Notes: generated from the letters alone by a model not told the origin. Shown: positions 9,234-18,971, counted from the stretch's first letter. The stretch: DNA of 51,937 bases from Lutibacter sp. (GCA_021647265.1 JAKIVA010000015.1:1-51937), one strand, 5' to 3'. A program made the numbers and translations.

Positions 9234-9836
9234 TTAAGATATTTTCCAAGATTTAGGCGCTGCATCTATTAAGTCATAAATTGTAGAAACTTGTATTTTC
9301 GTATCCTTTAAATTATTATTTCTAATCACAAAATTAGATTTCCTTATCTTAAAATTATCCTCTGACTGATTTTTTATCCTATCTAAAATTTGTTGTTTGG
9401 ATACTCCATCACGTTTCATAATTCTATCTATTTTATCATCAAAATTTGCAATAACAGTAATTATAAAATCGCACATTGTACTACTACCACTTTCAAATAA
9501 GATTGCAGCCTCATAAATCACTAAATTTGTCTTACATTTTTTTACAAATTCAGCAAAATGTTCTTGTACTTTAGGATGAACTAATTTATTTAAACTTTCT
9601 AGCTTCTCTTTATCTTTAAAAACGATGGAAGCAATATATTTTTTGTTCAATTTATTGTTTGTATAAGCTTTATTACCAAATAACGCTATAAGCTGTTTTA
9701 TTAGTTCTTTGTTTGTATTCATCAACTTTTTGGCCTCAACATCTGCTACATAAACTGTAGCACCAAGGTTACTAAACAGTTGTAAAACTGTACTTTTCCC
9801 ACTTCCAATTCCACCTGTTAAGCCTATTATTTTCAT
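9234..9836 (-). CDS. coaE: Dephospho-CoA kinase
   Basis: CoaE phosphorylates the ribose 3'-hydroxyl of dephospho-CoA, the last step of coenzyme A synthesis. The start MKIIGLTGGIGSGKST contains the P-loop, followed by the conserved DVEAKKLM segment and LVIYEAAILFESG. The length of 200 residues is typical. The gene lies 28 bp downstream of the YbbR-domain gene on the same strand and probably shares its transcript. No clear terminator was seen between it and the kinase operon. Confidence 0.94.
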   Translation of the reverse strand: MKIIGLTGGIGSGKSTVLQLFSNLGATVYVADVEAKKLMNTNKELIKQLIALFGNKAYTNNKLNKKYIASIVFKDKEKLESLNKLVHPKVQEHFAEFVKKCKTNLVIYEAAILFESGSSTMCDFIITVIANFDDKIDRIMKRDGVSKQQILDRIKNQSEDNFKIRKSNFVIRNNNLKDTKIQVSTIYDLIDAAPKSWKIS

Positions 9837-9864
9837 TTATTCATTAAATTTTAAAAGAACCGTT

Positions 9865-10833
9865 TTATTTTTGAATTAGAAATTCAATCTGACTTGGATT
9901 GATTTTTAGAGAAGAAATAAACTCACTCTTTTGTTTAATTATTGGAGTTAAAAACCGTGTTAAAGTATCTTTTTCATATTGCTTATAATCATAAACAATT
10001 AAAAAACTATTTTTTGTTATTTTATTATAATTTGAAAGACCCGCTTGGTAAATAACTTCTATTGTATTTGGGAAAGTATTAATTTTAATTCCTTCGGGTT
10101 TATTTATTATGGTAACAGGAATATTAAAACTTCCTTCAGTAAATTTATCTACGTTTGCTTTAACTATAACTTTTGTTGTATTCAAAATAACATTAGAATT
10201 TTTTGGCGGTAATTTTAAATCTAACTCTTTATAAATATTTTTGTGTACATCATTTAATTCTAACAATGTATTTGTTAATTCTTTAATTGAATCAACATAT
10301 TTTTCTGGACCAGTAATGGTTACTGAGTCTGGTATAATTTTTAAAGGCGCTGTTAAATTATACCCTAATTTAAATTTAATATCTAACTGAAGGTTTACTG
10401 GAACTTTCTTTGATTTGTTTTTTCCTAACTCTATAAATATAGTATCTTTTAAAATACTAACAACTTCTGTTTCTCCAGGTAATTGAGCATTTAAATATGC
10501 TTTTTGCTGATTTGGTAATAGATAATAACTTGAATTACCCTTTACTACCTTATTTAAATTTAGTGCTACTTTATTTTTTTTTATCTTATACTTCAGTAAT
10601 GAAAACCCTGGTGCTTTTAATACAATGTTTATCTCAGAAGTAGGTTTACGTTGCAATAACATTCCCACAGGTATATTTTTATATTCAATTTTAAATACGG
10701 CTGTACTATTGGTGATTTTTGACAATTCAATTAACAACCAAATTATTGATGTTAGCAGTAAAATAAATAAAAATACTTTTACTTTTCTTTTACCTGCAAT
10801 AGATATACCTGAAGTTTTCACAACTGTTTTCAT
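9865..10833 (-). CDS. YbbR-domain membrane protein (CdaR-like)
   Basis: The protein has one N-terminal transmembrane segment (residues about 18-38) and an extracytoplasmic part made of beta-rich YbbR repeats. In Firmicutes the YbbR protein CdaR controls the c-di-AMP cyclase. Bacteroidota homologues are found between yajC and coaE, as here, and their role is not well defined. The length of 322 residues allows about three repeats. It sits downstream of a terminator for yajC, so it likely has its own promoter. Confidence 0.82.
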   Translation of the reverse strand: MKTVVKTSGISIAGKRKVKVFLFILLLTSIIWLLIELSKITNSTAVFKIEYKNIPVGMLLQRKPTSEINIVLKAPGFSLLKYKIKKNKVALNLNKVVKGNSSYYLLPNQQKAYLNAQLPGETEVVSILKDTIFIELGKNKSKKVPVNLQLDIKFKLGYNLTAPLKIIPDSVTITGPEKYVDSIKELTNTLLELNDVHKNIYKELDLKLPPKNSNVILNTTKVIVKANVDKFTEGSFNIPVTIINKPEGIKINTFPNTIEVIYQAGLSNYNKITKNSFLIVYDYKQYEKDTLTRFLTPIIKQKSEFISSLKINPSQIEFLIQK

Positions 10834-10860
10834 TCTAACTAAATAAGTACTAAATATACA

Positions 10861-10886
10861 AAAAGTGAGCTTAACAGCTCACTTTT
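10861..10886 (-). terminator. Intrinsic terminator after yajC
   Basis: A hairpin with 10-bp perfect arms (AAAAGTGAGC / GCTCACTTTT) and a 6-base loop lies 25 bp beyond the yajC stop codon. It ends in a T-run in the minus-strand direction and separates the nusB-DUF1573-yajC unit from ybbR-coaE. Confidence 0.85.
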
Positions 10887-10911
10887 ATTTAATATGTAAC
10901 TAATTAATTAC

Positions 10912-11235
10912 TTATTTTTTTTCTTTTGGCGCCTGTAACTTTTTACTAAGCTCCATTGAAATAGCTGATCGTTCAAATTTAATTTTTCCAGCTCCTGTTT
11001 CAATTATTACTGTATTGTCACTATCTACAATATCTAAAATTTTTCCATGAATTCCACTTGTGGTAATTACTTTATTACCCTTTGCAATAGAACTTTGAAA
11101 TTTTTTTTCATTTTTTTGACGTTTCATTTGTGGTCTAATCATAAATAAATAGATAACCACAAACATCAATAAAAAAGGAAGCATGGTTGACAAAGTACTT
11201 CCTCCATCAGTTTGTAAAAATATTACTGTATACAT
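10912..11235 (-). CDS. yajC: Preprotein translocase subunit YajC
   Basis: YajC is the small membrane protein associated with the SecDF-YajC complex. This 107-residue protein has one membrane segment (residues about 15-34, ending in YLFMIRPQMKRQKN, the family hallmark) and a short cytoplasmic domain with GIHGKILDIVDSDNTV. It is 20 bp downstream of the DUF1573 lipoprotein gene and ends at a strong hairpin. Confidence 0.93.
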   Translation of the reverse strand: MYTVIFLQTDGGSTLSTMLPFLLMFVVIYLFMIRPQMKRQKNEKKFQSSIAKGNKVITTSGIHGKILDIVDSDNTVIIETGAGKIKFERSAISMELSKKLQAPKEKK

Positions 11236-11255
11236 TTGTTATAAATTTTAATTTA

Positions 11256-11711
11256 TTATTTCTCTTTAGGTAAAACAGTTCCCTTTACTCTTAAAATCTC
11301 TGTTCCTTTTTCAGTATTTGTGGTAAGAGTAATAGATTTATTATTATTTCCTCTTTTCCCTCTTGAATTAAATGAAAATTTTAAAACAGCTGAGTCTCCT
11401 GGTTTTATAGCTTCTTTAGGCCAAACTGGCACCGTACACCCGCAAGATGCTTTTGCTTTTGTAATAACTAAATCCACTTTCCCTTTGTTATAAATTGTAA
11501 AATCACCTTCTACAATATCACCTTCAGTAATAGTACCAAACTCAAATGCTGGCTTATCAAATTCAATAATTGCCGAACCTAAATTAATTTTAGCATCTCT
11601 TTCTTTGGCCGTTTCTAAATTTGTTGTTTTAACTTTTGAAGTAGCTTTTTCTTTGCATGAAATAACTGCTAAACTTAATATAGCAATATAAATAATTGTG
11701 ATTCTTTTCAT
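11256..11711 (-). CDS. DUF1573 lipoprotein
   Basis: This is a predicted lipoprotein with a signal peptide ending in the lipobox AVISC. The mature part is one DUF1573 immunoglobulin-like domain. It contains the family pattern of an F-G-T-I turn (EFGTITEGDIVEGDF) and the conserved ASCGCTVP cysteine motif. The exact function is not known, although the domain is very common in Bacteroidota envelopes. It sits between nusB and yajC, a conserved order in Flavobacteriia. Confidence 0.88.
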   Translation of the reverse strand: MKRITIIYIAILSLAVISCKEKATSKVKTTNLETAKERDAKINLGSAIIEFDKPAFEFGTITEGDIVEGDFTIYNKGKVDLVITKAKASCGCTVPVWPKEAIKPGDSAVLKFSFNSRGKRGNNNKSITLTTNTEKGTEILRVKGTVLPKEK

Positions 11712-11745
11712 TTTTATTTAGTTTAATTTTTGTAAAAATATAAAA

Positions 11746-12684
11746 TTATAATAATCCTCGTCCTATTTTATCTATTCTTTTTGATGCCGTAAAATCTTTC
11801 AAAATTTTATCTAATACTCCGTTTAGAAAAAAACTACTCTTTTCTGTTGAATAATCTTTAGCAATTTCAATGTATTCATTGATAGTAACGCGGGTTGGTA
11901 TTGATGGAAATTTTAAAAACTCACAAATAGCCATTTTTATCAAAATCATATCTATTTCGGCAATACGATCAGTATCCCAATTCGGTGTTTTATCTATTAC
12001 TTCTTTTTCAAACTCGGTATGATTTAGTACAACCTTTCTAAATAAATCAATCACAAACTTCTTGTCTCCCTCATCTTTATACAAATTACCAAGTCTAAAA
12101 GCTTCTGCTACTTTCATTTGATTCAAGGTTTTAACAATCCAAGTATTTACAAAAGGAATATCATCAACCCAGCTAATATTTTTATCTTCAAAATAATCAG
12201 CTAATTTTTCATTTGGAGCAATTACTTCTTTAAATAATGCAACCACAAACTCTTTATCTTCATGAAATGAAGATTTATTAGAGCTCATATAAGTTTGATA
12301 TGATTTACTGTTTTTAGTTAATTTTAATATTTCATGAACATATTCATTATCTAAATTCCAATAGTTTAATTTATTGGTTTCAATATAATTTTTTAATGAA
12401 ACACTTTCACTCAACAACTGAAAAATTTGATTTTCAACAAATTTTTTGTTTGGTTTTAATTCTTCTGGGGTAGCTAAAAACTTCTTTTGTGAAATTTTAA
12501 TATGTTTTTTTTCTAGATTTTTGACTTCAACTAATAAACGAAGTAATAAAACATATAAATCAAACATCTTGTCTATACTATTGTATAAAAAATTTTCTTC
12601 CTTATCGAGACCATCACTTTTAGACTGTAAAAACGCATAAACTGATTGCATCACCTTTACTCGAATATGTCTTCTATTTATCAT
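11746..12684 (-). CDS. nusB: Transcription antitermination protein NusB
   Basis: NusB with NusE binds boxA RNA and supports rRNA antitermination. The 312-residue protein is about twice the length of the E. coli form. It starts with MINRRHIRVKVMQSVYAFLQS and carries the NusB fold mainly in its C-terminal half, with the conserved NEYIEIAKDYSTEKSSFFLNGVLDK region quoted here only in part (SSFFLNGVLDKIL). The extended N-terminal part is usual in Bacteroidota. It is the first gene of nusB-DUF1573-yajC and has a full -7 box upstream. Confidence 0.9.
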   Translation of the reverse strand: MINRRHIRVKVMQSVYAFLQSKSDGLDKEENFLYNSIDKMFDLYVLLLRLLVEVKNLEKKHIKISQKKFLATPEELKPNKKFVENQIFQLLSESVSLKNYIETNKLNYWNLDNEYVHEILKLTKNSKSYQTYMSSNKSSFHEDKEFVVALFKEVIAPNEKLADYFEDKNISWVDDIPFVNTWIVKTLNQMKVAEAFRLGNLYKDEGDKKFVIDLFRKVVLNHTEFEKEVIDKTPNWDTDRIAEIDMILIKMAICEFLKFPSIPTRVTINEYIEIAKDYSTEKSSFFLNGVLDKILKDFTASKRIDKIGRGLL

Positions 12685-12720
12685 TTAAAGAACTTTGAAG
12701 TTTTTGTATTTTTAATAGCG

Positions 12721-12728
12721 CAAAAGTA
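12721..12728 (-). promoter_or_regulatory. Putative -7 box for nusB operon
   Basis: On the minus strand the bases read TACTTTTG, a full match to TAnnTTTG, about 37 bp upstream of the nusB start codon. No clear TTG -33 element was seen at the expected distance. Confidence 0.5.
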
Positions 12729-12860
12729 CTATTATTTTTTAGAAATAAAATGTTGTTTTTGTTTTTTTAAAACAACGTTAAATCTATCACAAAATATTAT
12801 AATTAAAATTTTAATAATGTATATTCGTGCTCTAAAAATTAAAGTACTTTTAAATACTTT

Positions 12861-14615
12861 ATGAAAGCATTACAATACTTAAATAAATACTTCTTAAAAT
12901 ATAAATACCGACTACTAACAGGAGTAGTTATTACCATTTTTTCTAAAGTTTTAGCTTTACAGGTTCCTCAACTCATTAGAGAATCTGTGAATCTAGCCGA
13001 AAATTATAAAAATGGTATTGTAACTGATTTACCATTGGTAAAAGCCGATTTATTAAATAATATACTTTTAATTATTGGTGCTGCTTTGCTTTCTGGTTTT
13101 TTCACTTTTTTAATGAGACAAACAATAATAGTTACTTCACGTTTGATTGAGTTCGACTTAAAAAATGAAATTTATCAACAATACCAACGTTTATCTTTAA
13201 ATTTTTATAAAAAAAACAAGACTGGCGATTTAATGAATCGTATTAGTGAAGATGTAAGCAAAGTACGTATGTATTTTGGCCCAGCAATTATGTATACTAT
13301 GAATATGTTGGTGCTATTTGTGGTTGCAATTATAAAAATGTATAACATTGATACAACATTAACCAATTATACGTTGTTACCGCTACCAATTTTATCTGTA
13401 TCAATTTATTTTTTAAGTAGAATTATAAATAAAAGGAGTACCACTGTTCAACAATACCTATCTAAACTTACAGCGAACGCACAAGAAACATTTTCAGGAA
13501 TTAGTATTTTAAAATCTTATGGAATTGAAGACAAATCAATGCAGGAATTCCAACATCTTGCCAATACTACAAAAGAAAAAAATATTCATTTATTTAAAGC
13601 CCAAGCATTATTTTTCCCTGCAATGATTTTGCTAATTGGCCTAAGTAATATTTTAGTAATATACATAGGAGGATTACGTTATATTGAAGGATCCATTTCT
13701 TTAGGTGTAATTGCTGAATTTATTATGTATGTTAATATGTTAACCTGGCCAGTTGCTGTTGTTGGTTGGGTAACTTCGATGGTACAACAGGCAGAAGCTT
13801 CACAGAAACGAATTAATGAATTTTTACAACATGAGCCTGAAATTAAAAACAATTGTCTTACCCCTTCAAAAATTGAAGGAAATATAGAGTTTAAAAATGT
13901 ATCCTTTACGTATGACGATACTAATATCACTGCTTTAAAAAATGTAAGTTTTAAAATTGAAAAAGGAAAAACGTTAGCTATTTTAGGCAATACTGGTTCA
14001 GGAAAATCTACCATCATAAATTTAATTGCACGTTTGTACGATGTGAAATCTGGTGAAATACTAATTGATGGCAGAAACATTAAACAACTAAATTTAGATA
14101 ATTTGAGGCAAAGTATTGGCTTTGTACCTCAAGAGGCATTCTTATTTTCAGATACCATAAAAAACAATATTAAATTTGGTGATAATTCTGCTTCTGACAG
14201 TAAAATTGAACAAGCTGCAAAAGATGCTTACATACACCATAATATTATTGAATTTAATGAAGGATATAACACTTATGTTGGCGAAAGAGGTGTTACACTA
14301 TCAGGAGGGCAAAAGCAGCGTATATCCATTGCTAGAGCAATTATTAAAAATCCGAAAATCTTAATTTTTGACGATTGTTTGTCTGCTGTTGATACTGAAA
14401 CAGAAGAAATAATCTTGAGTAATTTATATAAAATTAGTAAGGATAAAACAACCATTATAGTTAGCCATAGAATTTCATCAATAAAAAATGCTGATAGTAT
14501 TATTGTACTATCAAAAGGGAAAATAATTCAACAAGGCTCACACAACGAGCTGGTTAATAAAAATGGGTATTATAAAGAACTTTACGAACAGCAACTTTTA
14601 GAAAAAGAAATTTAA
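12861..14615 (+). CDS. MsbA-like ABC exporter (permease-ATPase fusion)
   Basis: This is a half-transporter of 584 residues. Residues about 1-310 hold six membrane helices and about 340-584 hold the ATPase domain. Motifs are Walker A GNTGSGKST, Q-loop FVPQEAFLF, signature LSGGQKQR, Walker B ILIFDDCLSAVD and H-loop VSHR. It works as a homodimer or with a partner half. The substrate could be lipid A, another lipid or a drug; the sequence does not decide. It is divergent from nusB, with 176 bp between the start codons. Confidence 0.9.
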   Translation: MKALQYLNKYFLKYKYRLLTGVVITIFSKVLALQVPQLIRESVNLAENYKNGIVTDLPLVKADLLNNILLIIGAALLSGFFTFLMRQTIIVTSRLIEFDLKNEIYQQYQRLSLNFYKKNKTGDLMNRISEDVSKVRMYFGPAIMYTMNMLVLFVVAIIKMYNIDTTLTNYTLLPLPILSVSIYFLSRIINKRSTTVQQYLSKLTANAQETFSGISILKSYGIEDKSMQEFQHLANTTKEKNIHLFKAQALFFPAMILLIGLSNILVIYIGGLRYIEGSISLGVIAEFIMYVNMLTWPVAVVGWVTSMVQQAEASQKRINEFLQHEPEIKNNCLTPSKIEGNIEFKNVSFTYDDTNITALKNVSFKIEKGKTLAILGNTGSGKSTIINLIARLYDVKSGEILIDGRNIKQLNLDNLRQSIGFVPQEAFLFSDTIKNNIKFGDNSASDSKIEQAAKDAYIHHNIIEFNEGYNTYVGERGVTLSGGQKQRISIARAIIKNPKILIFDDCLSAVDTETEEIILSNLYKISKDKTTIIVSHRISSIKNADSIIVLSKGKIIQQGSHNELVNKNGYYKELYEQQLLEKEI

Positions 14616-14643
14616 AAATAGTGAGATAAGTCAAATATTTTTA

Positions 14644-14651
14644 TAGATTTG
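14644..14651 (+). promoter_or_regulatory. Putative -7 box for the PUR-family gene
   Basis: The bases read TAGATTTG, a full match to TAnnTTTG, 46 bp upstream of the start codon of the PUR-family gene and downstream of the exporter stop codon. A -33 TTG is not obvious. Confidence 0.5.
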
Positions 14652-14697
14652 TGTATCAATCTAATTTATAAGATTAATTAAAAATAGAGAATTAATT

Positions 14698-15063
14698 ATG
14701 GAAAAAGAACATTTAGAACAAGAAGAGATATTCTCACAGGTTCTTAGAGCAGGAAGAAGAACTTACTTTTTTGATGTAAGAGCAACAAAAGCAGAAGATT
14801 ATTATTTAACAATTACTGAAAGTAAAAAATTCACACATGATGATGGATCTTTCCATTACAAAAAGCACAAAATTTATTTGTATAAAGAAGATTTTGCTGA
14901 ATTTAATGAAATGCTGAAAGCTGCAACAGATTACATTTTAACTGAAAAGGGTGAAGAGGTTATCTCTGAACGTCACCAAAAAGACTTTAAAAGACCTTCT
15001 GAAATTGCTGAAGAAAATAAAAGTACTGAAAGTTTTACTGATGTAAATTTTGAAGATATTTAG
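14698..15063 (+). CDS. PUR-alpha/beta/gamma-like nucleic-acid-binding protein (DUF3276)
   Basis: This 121-residue protein belongs to the bacterial PUR family, which binds single-stranded RNA and DNA. The single PUR repeat is visible from IFSQVLRAGRRTYFFDVR to FAEFNEMLKAA. The C-terminal 30 residues are acidic and probably flexible. It is very common in Bacteroidota. It has its own -7 box and ends at a shared bidirectional terminator, so it is likely a single-gene unit. The biological role is not established. Confidence 0.9.
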   Translation: MEKEHLEQEEIFSQVLRAGRRTYFFDVRATKAEDYYLTITESKKFTHDDGSFHYKKHKIYLYKEDFAEFNEMLKAATDYILTEKGEEVISERHQKDFKRPSEIAEENKSTESFTDVNFEDI

Positions 15064-15087
15064 AAATTGATAATTTTTTAAAAATAA

Positions 15088-15113
15088 AAAAACCGACTTT
15101 TAGTCGGTTTTTT
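15088..15113. terminator. Bidirectional terminator between PUR gene and sucC
   Basis: A hairpin with a 9-bp core (AAACCGACT / AGTCGGTTT, loop TTT) is flanked by an A-run on the left and a T-run on the right. It can therefore stop transcription from both convergent genes. Confidence 0.88.
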
Positions 15114-15135
15114 TTATGATAATAAAGTTTATATT

Positions 15136-16329
15136 TTACTTTAAAACTTCTTTCACTTTATCTGCTGCTTCTTGAAATTCCGTTGCAGAAATAACATCTA
15201 AACCACTAGCATCAATAAGCTCTTTTGCCTCTTTTGCATTAGTTCCTTGCAATCTTACAATAATTGGAATTTTAATAGCATCACCCATATTTTTATAAGC
15301 ATCTATAATACCTTGCGCTACTCTATCACAACGCACAATACCACCAAAAATATTTACTAAAATTGCTTTTACATTTGGATCTTTTAAAATAATTCTAAAA
15401 GCAGTTTCAACACGTTTAGCATCAGCAGTACCACCAACATCTAAAAAGTTTGCAGGCTCACCTCCAGATTGTTTAATTAAATCCATTGTACTCATTGCCA
15501 AACCAGCTCCATTTACCATACATCCAACATTTCCATCTAAATCTACATAATTTAAACCTGCTGCATTTGCTTCAACTTCAATCTCATTTTCTTCACGTAA
15601 ATCACGTAATTGAGCTAAATCTTTATGACGAAACAACGCATTATTATCTAAAACTACCTTAGAGTCAACTGCTAAAATTTTATCATCAGAAGTTTTTAAA
15701 ACAGGGTTAATTTCAAATAATGACGCATCAGACTTTACAAACGCAGTGTATAATGATGTAACAAATTTTATCATTTCTTTTAATGCACCACCTGAAAGGC
15801 CTAAATTAAAAGCTATTTTACGTGCTTGAAAGGGTTGTAATCCAATTAAAGGATCAATCTCTTCAGTAAAAATTAAATGAGGCGTTTTTTCTGCAACACC
15901 TTCAATATCCATACCTCCTTCAGTAGAATACATAACCATATTTCTTCCTGTAGCTCTATTTAATAGTACAGACATGTAATATTCTTCTGGTTCATTTTCT
16001 CCCGGATAATAAACATCTTCAGCAATCAACACTTGATTCACTTTTTTACCCTGAGGAGGTGTTTGGGGTGTTTTTAACATCATGCCAATAATGTTTTCTG
16101 AAATTGTATTAACTTCATCTAAACTTTTAGCAAGTTTAACGCCACCACCTTTTCCACGCCCACCTGCATGAATTTGTGCTTTTATAACCCACCAGTCTGT
16201 ACCCGTTTCAGTAGCTAATTGTTTTGCAGCTTCTACTGCTTTCTTATGATTATTAGCAACAATTCCTCGTTGTATTCTAACGCCAAAACTGTTTAACAAT
16301 TCTTTTCCTTGATATTCGTGTAAATTCAT
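15136..16329 (-). CDS. sucC: Succinyl-CoA ligase (ADP-forming), beta subunit
   Basis: SucC is the nucleotide-binding beta subunit of the TCA-cycle enzyme that converts succinyl-CoA to succinate with phosphorylation of a nucleoside diphosphate. The ATP-grasp domain starts MNLHEYQGKELL and has KAQIHAGGRGKGGGVKLA. The C-terminal CoA-ligase domain has GCMVNGAGLAMSTMD and VNIFGGIVRCDR. I start it at the ATG at 16329 (397 residues) rather than the TTG at 16353. The family begins there, and a full -7 promoter box overlaps 16353. sucD is not adjacent. Confidence 0.95.
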   Translation of the reverse strand: MNLHEYQGKELLNSFGVRIQRGIVANNHKKAVEAAKQLATETGTDWWVIKAQIHAGGRGKGGGVKLAKSLDEVNTISENIIGMMLKTPQTPPQGKKVNQVLIAEDVYYPGENEPEEYYMSVLLNRATGRNMVMYSTEGGMDIEGVAEKTPHLIFTEEIDPLIGLQPFQARKIAFNLGLSGGALKEMIKFVTSLYTAFVKSDASLFEINPVLKTSDDKILAVDSKVVLDNNALFRHKDLAQLRDLREENEIEVEANAAGLNYVDLDGNVGCMVNGAGLAMSTMDLIKQSGGEPANFLDVGGTADAKRVETAFRIILKDPNVKAILVNIFGGIVRCDRVAQGIIDAYKNMGDAIKIPIIVRLQGTNAKEAKELIDASGLDVISATEFQEAADKVKEVLK

Positions 16330-16352
16330 CGTTGTTTTATTTAAAGAAACCA

Positions 16353-16360
16353 CAAAATTA
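16353..16360 (-). promoter_or_regulatory. Putative -7 box for sucC
   Basis: On the minus strand the bases read TAATTTTG, a full match to TAnnTTTG, 24 bp upstream of the chosen sucC ATG. This placement argues against the longer TTG start. Confidence 0.55.
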
Positions 16361-16476
16361 CATTTCTTAATTAAATTACACCTTGTTTTTTATATAAAAT
16401 TTAAAACAATTGATGAGAGTTTTTGTCTTTAACATGAATTTAACAAATTTTAATAGTTAAAGAAAAATAGATTAAA

Positions 16477-16484
16477 TAATTTTG
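16477..16484 (+). promoter_or_regulatory. Putative -7 box for the DUF5916 gene
   Basis: The bases read TAATTTTG, a full match to TAnnTTTG, 28 bp upstream of the ATG at 16512. The box overlaps the alternative TTG start at 16482, which supports the ATG. No clear -33 TTG. Confidence 0.5.
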
Positions 16485-16511
16485 TTCGGTTTCCTTCTCC
16501 AAACTCATTCT

Positions 16512-18929
16512 ATGAAAAAATATTTTTTAGCACTTTGTTTATTTGGCTTTTTCATAAGTTTTTCACAAGGTATTAAACGAAAATCATTAGCAGCTACACG
16601 TGTAACAATACCTCCAAAAATAGATGGTATTCTCAATGATGAAGCTTGGAAAAACGTTCCTGTTGCTAAAAATTTCACAATGTTTAAGCCAGGTGATGGC
16701 GATCCAGAACCCAGCAATCAAAAAACTGAGGTAAAAGTAGTTTATGATGATGAAGCAATTTATTTCGCTGCTTATTTGTACGATTCCCATCCTGAAAAAA
16801 TTATGCGTCAATTAAGTGATCGTGATAATTTTTCTCAGGCAGATTTTTTTGAAGTCGTAATCAACCCTCTTAACGATCGTCAAAACGATACAGAATTTTT
16901 TGTTTCTGCCGGTGGTACTCAAGCTGATGCTAAAGTTTCAACTGGAAATGGAGAAGATTTTAGCTGGAACGATGTTTGGTACAGTAAAATAAGTTTTGAT
17001 GAAAAAGGTTGGTATGTAGAAATGAAAATTCCTTATTCTGCACTTCGTTTCTCCAATCAAAAGGTACAAACTTGGGGATTGAATTTTCACAGACTTATTC
17101 AAAGTGAACGGGAACAATACACTTGGAATTATATTGATAAATCTGTTGGGAGTATTTCGCAATATTCTGGTTTACTTACCAATCTAGAAAATATTAAACC
17201 CCCCATACGATTAAACTTTTTACCTGTTACAACATTAAACACTTCTAGTTTTGAAGGGAAAACTTCTACAAAAGGTCAAATAGGTTTTAATATAAGATAT
17301 GGTTTAAGTGATAACTTTACACTTGATGCCACTATTAATCCAGATTTTAGTCAGGCGGGTTTTGATGATTTAGTTTTAAACTTAGGCCCTTTTGAAGTTC
17401 GGTTTGATGAGCAACGTCAGTTTTTTATAGAAGGTGCAGATTTACTTAATAAAGGTGGTTTATTTTTTTCAAGACGTATAGGAAAACGCCCTATTAATTA
17501 CTTTGACATATATGCTAATTTAGCCACAGATGAAACTATTATTCACAATCCAGATGTTGCAAAACTACTTACAGCTGTAAAAATATCAGGAAGAACAAAA
17601 AAAGGGTTAGGCATAGCTGTACTTGATGCTATTACTGACAAAACTGAAGCTATTATTGAAAATACAACCACTAATGAAATTAGAAAAGAAGTTACTGAAC
17701 CTTTTGCCAATTACAATGTAATTGTAATAGATCAAGAATTTAATAAAAATTCATCTGTTTCATTAATCAATACAAACGTATCTCGAAGTAATCACTTTAG
17801 AAAAGCGAACGTTTCTGCCCTCCTTTTTAATTTAGCAAATAAAGCAAATTCAAAAAAATTAAATGGGTCTGTAAAATACAGTAGTACCAAAGACCCAACA
17901 GATGGTACCATAAATGGATATTCTGCTAACTTATCATACAATAAAACAAAAGGAAAATTTCGCTATGGTTTTAGAAGTAGCTTAGCTGATGACAAGTATG
18001 AAATTAACGATTTAGGTTTCCAAAGACGTAATAATTTTAGTTCCTTTTTTGGTGATATTTCTTATCAAATTTTTAAACCTACAAAAAAATTCAACAATTA
18101 CCGCATCCGATTGAGCGGTGGCATGTTTAGGCGCTTTAAACCTAATGTTTATACCGGTAATTTTTTGCAGTTAAATTTATTTGCCACCACCATTAAACAA
18201 TTTTCATTTGGAGGTAGAATAAATGCTCGAATTGGTGAAGGTAGAGACTATTGGGCTCCAAGAAATAACACAGATTTCCTAGTAACAACAGCTCGGGTAG
18301 GTTTTTCTAGTTTTGTATCATCCGATTTTAGGAAAAAATTTGCTTACAATGCTTCTTTAAGTTACAATAGGCATTACGGAGAAAAAGACAATGGCTATTC
18401 ATTCAGCTTTACCCCTATATACAGAGCTAATGATAAATTTTTTATGAGCTATTCCTTTAATTATGATATAACATTTAATGAACGTGGCTACATTACAACT
18501 TTAGATGAAGGAGATATTATTTTTGGTTTCCGAAAAATAAAATCGGTTTTAAATACTCTAAGCGGAAAATATAGTTTTAATGATTTATCTTCCCTTACTA
18601 TTGCATTTAGGTACAATTGGTCTCCTGTAATTTATAGAGATTATTATACAAAATTGAATGATAAGGGATACTTAATTCAAAGTAGTTATACAGGGAATAA
18701 TGATGTGAATTTTAATTCTTGGAACCTAGATTTACGATATGTTTGGCAATTTTCAAGAGGAAGTGAATTATCTATATTGTACAGAAATTCTATTTTTAAA
18801 TCTGACAACCAATCTAGTTTAACATTCTCTAATAATTTAAAAAATTTATTTGAAGAATCTTTACAGCAAAACCTATCAGTACGACTTGTATATTATCTAG
18901 ATTTTAACAAACTAAAAACCTGGTTGTAA
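16512..18929 (+). CDS. DUF5916 outer-membrane beta-barrel protein with N-terminal carbohydrate-binding-like domain
   Basis: The protein begins with a signal peptide (MKKYFLALCLFGFFISFSQG). Residues about 25-220 resemble the family 9 carbohydrate-binding fold: IDGILNDEAWKNVP and later WYVEMKIPYSALRF. The rest is the DUF5916 part, rich in alternating aromatic strands and probably an outer-membrane beta-barrel, with the hallmark FDEQRQFFIEGADLL. The last strand ends close to the C-terminus (KLKTWL). I choose the ATG at 16512, which starts the signal peptide. The family is common in Flavobacteriia; its substrate is unknown. It is divergent from sucC. Confidence 0.85.
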   Translation: MKKYFLALCLFGFFISFSQGIKRKSLAATRVTIPPKIDGILNDEAWKNVPVAKNFTMFKPGDGDPEPSNQKTEVKVVYDDEAIYFAAYLYDSHPEKIMRQLSDRDNFSQADFFEVVINPLNDRQNDTEFFVSAGGTQADAKVSTGNGEDFSWNDVWYSKISFDEKGWYVEMKIPYSALRFSNQKVQTWGLNFHRLIQSEREQYTWNYIDKSVGSISQYSGLLTNLENIKPPIRLNFLPVTTLNTSSFEGKTSTKGQIGFNIRYGLSDNFTLDATINPDFSQAGFDDLVLNLGPFEVRFDEQRQFFIEGADLLNKGGLFFSRRIGKRPINYFDIYANLATDETIIHNPDVAKLLTAVKISGRTKKGLGIAVLDAITDKTEAIIENTTTNEIRKEVTEPFANYNVIVIDQEFNKNSSVSLINTNVSRSNHFRKANVSALLFNLANKANSKKLNGSVKYSSTKDPTDGTINGYSANLSYNKTKGKFRYGFRSSLADDKYEINDLGFQRRNNFSSFFGDISYQIFKPTKKFNNYRIRLSGGMFRRFKPNVYTGNFLQLNLFATTIKQFSFGGRINARIGEGRDYWAPRNNTDFLVTTARVGFSSFVSSDFRKKFAYNASLSYNRHYGEKDNGYSFSFTPIYRANDKFFMSYSFNYDITFNERGYITTLDEGDIIFGFRKIKSVLNTLSGKYSFNDLSSLTIAFRYNWSPVIYRDYYTKLNDKGYLIQSSYTGNNDVNFNSWNLDLRYVWQFSRGSELSILYRNSIFKSDNQSSLTFSNNLKNLFEESLQQNLSVRLVYYLDFNKLKTWL

Positions 18930-18971
18930 TACCAATTTTATTTGTGTATTTTCACACTATTATTTTACACA

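Noticed and set aside
12646..12864. 72-residue open frame between nusB and the ABC exporter
   Set aside because: Low-complexity hydrophobic translation of A+T-rich promoter DNA with no family resemblance.
16353..16355. Longer TTG start of sucC
   Set aside because: It coincides with a -7 promoter box, and the family begins at the ATG at 16329.
16482..16511. Longer TTG start of the DUF5916 gene
   Set aside because: It overlaps the -7 box, and the signal peptide begins at the ATG at 16512.
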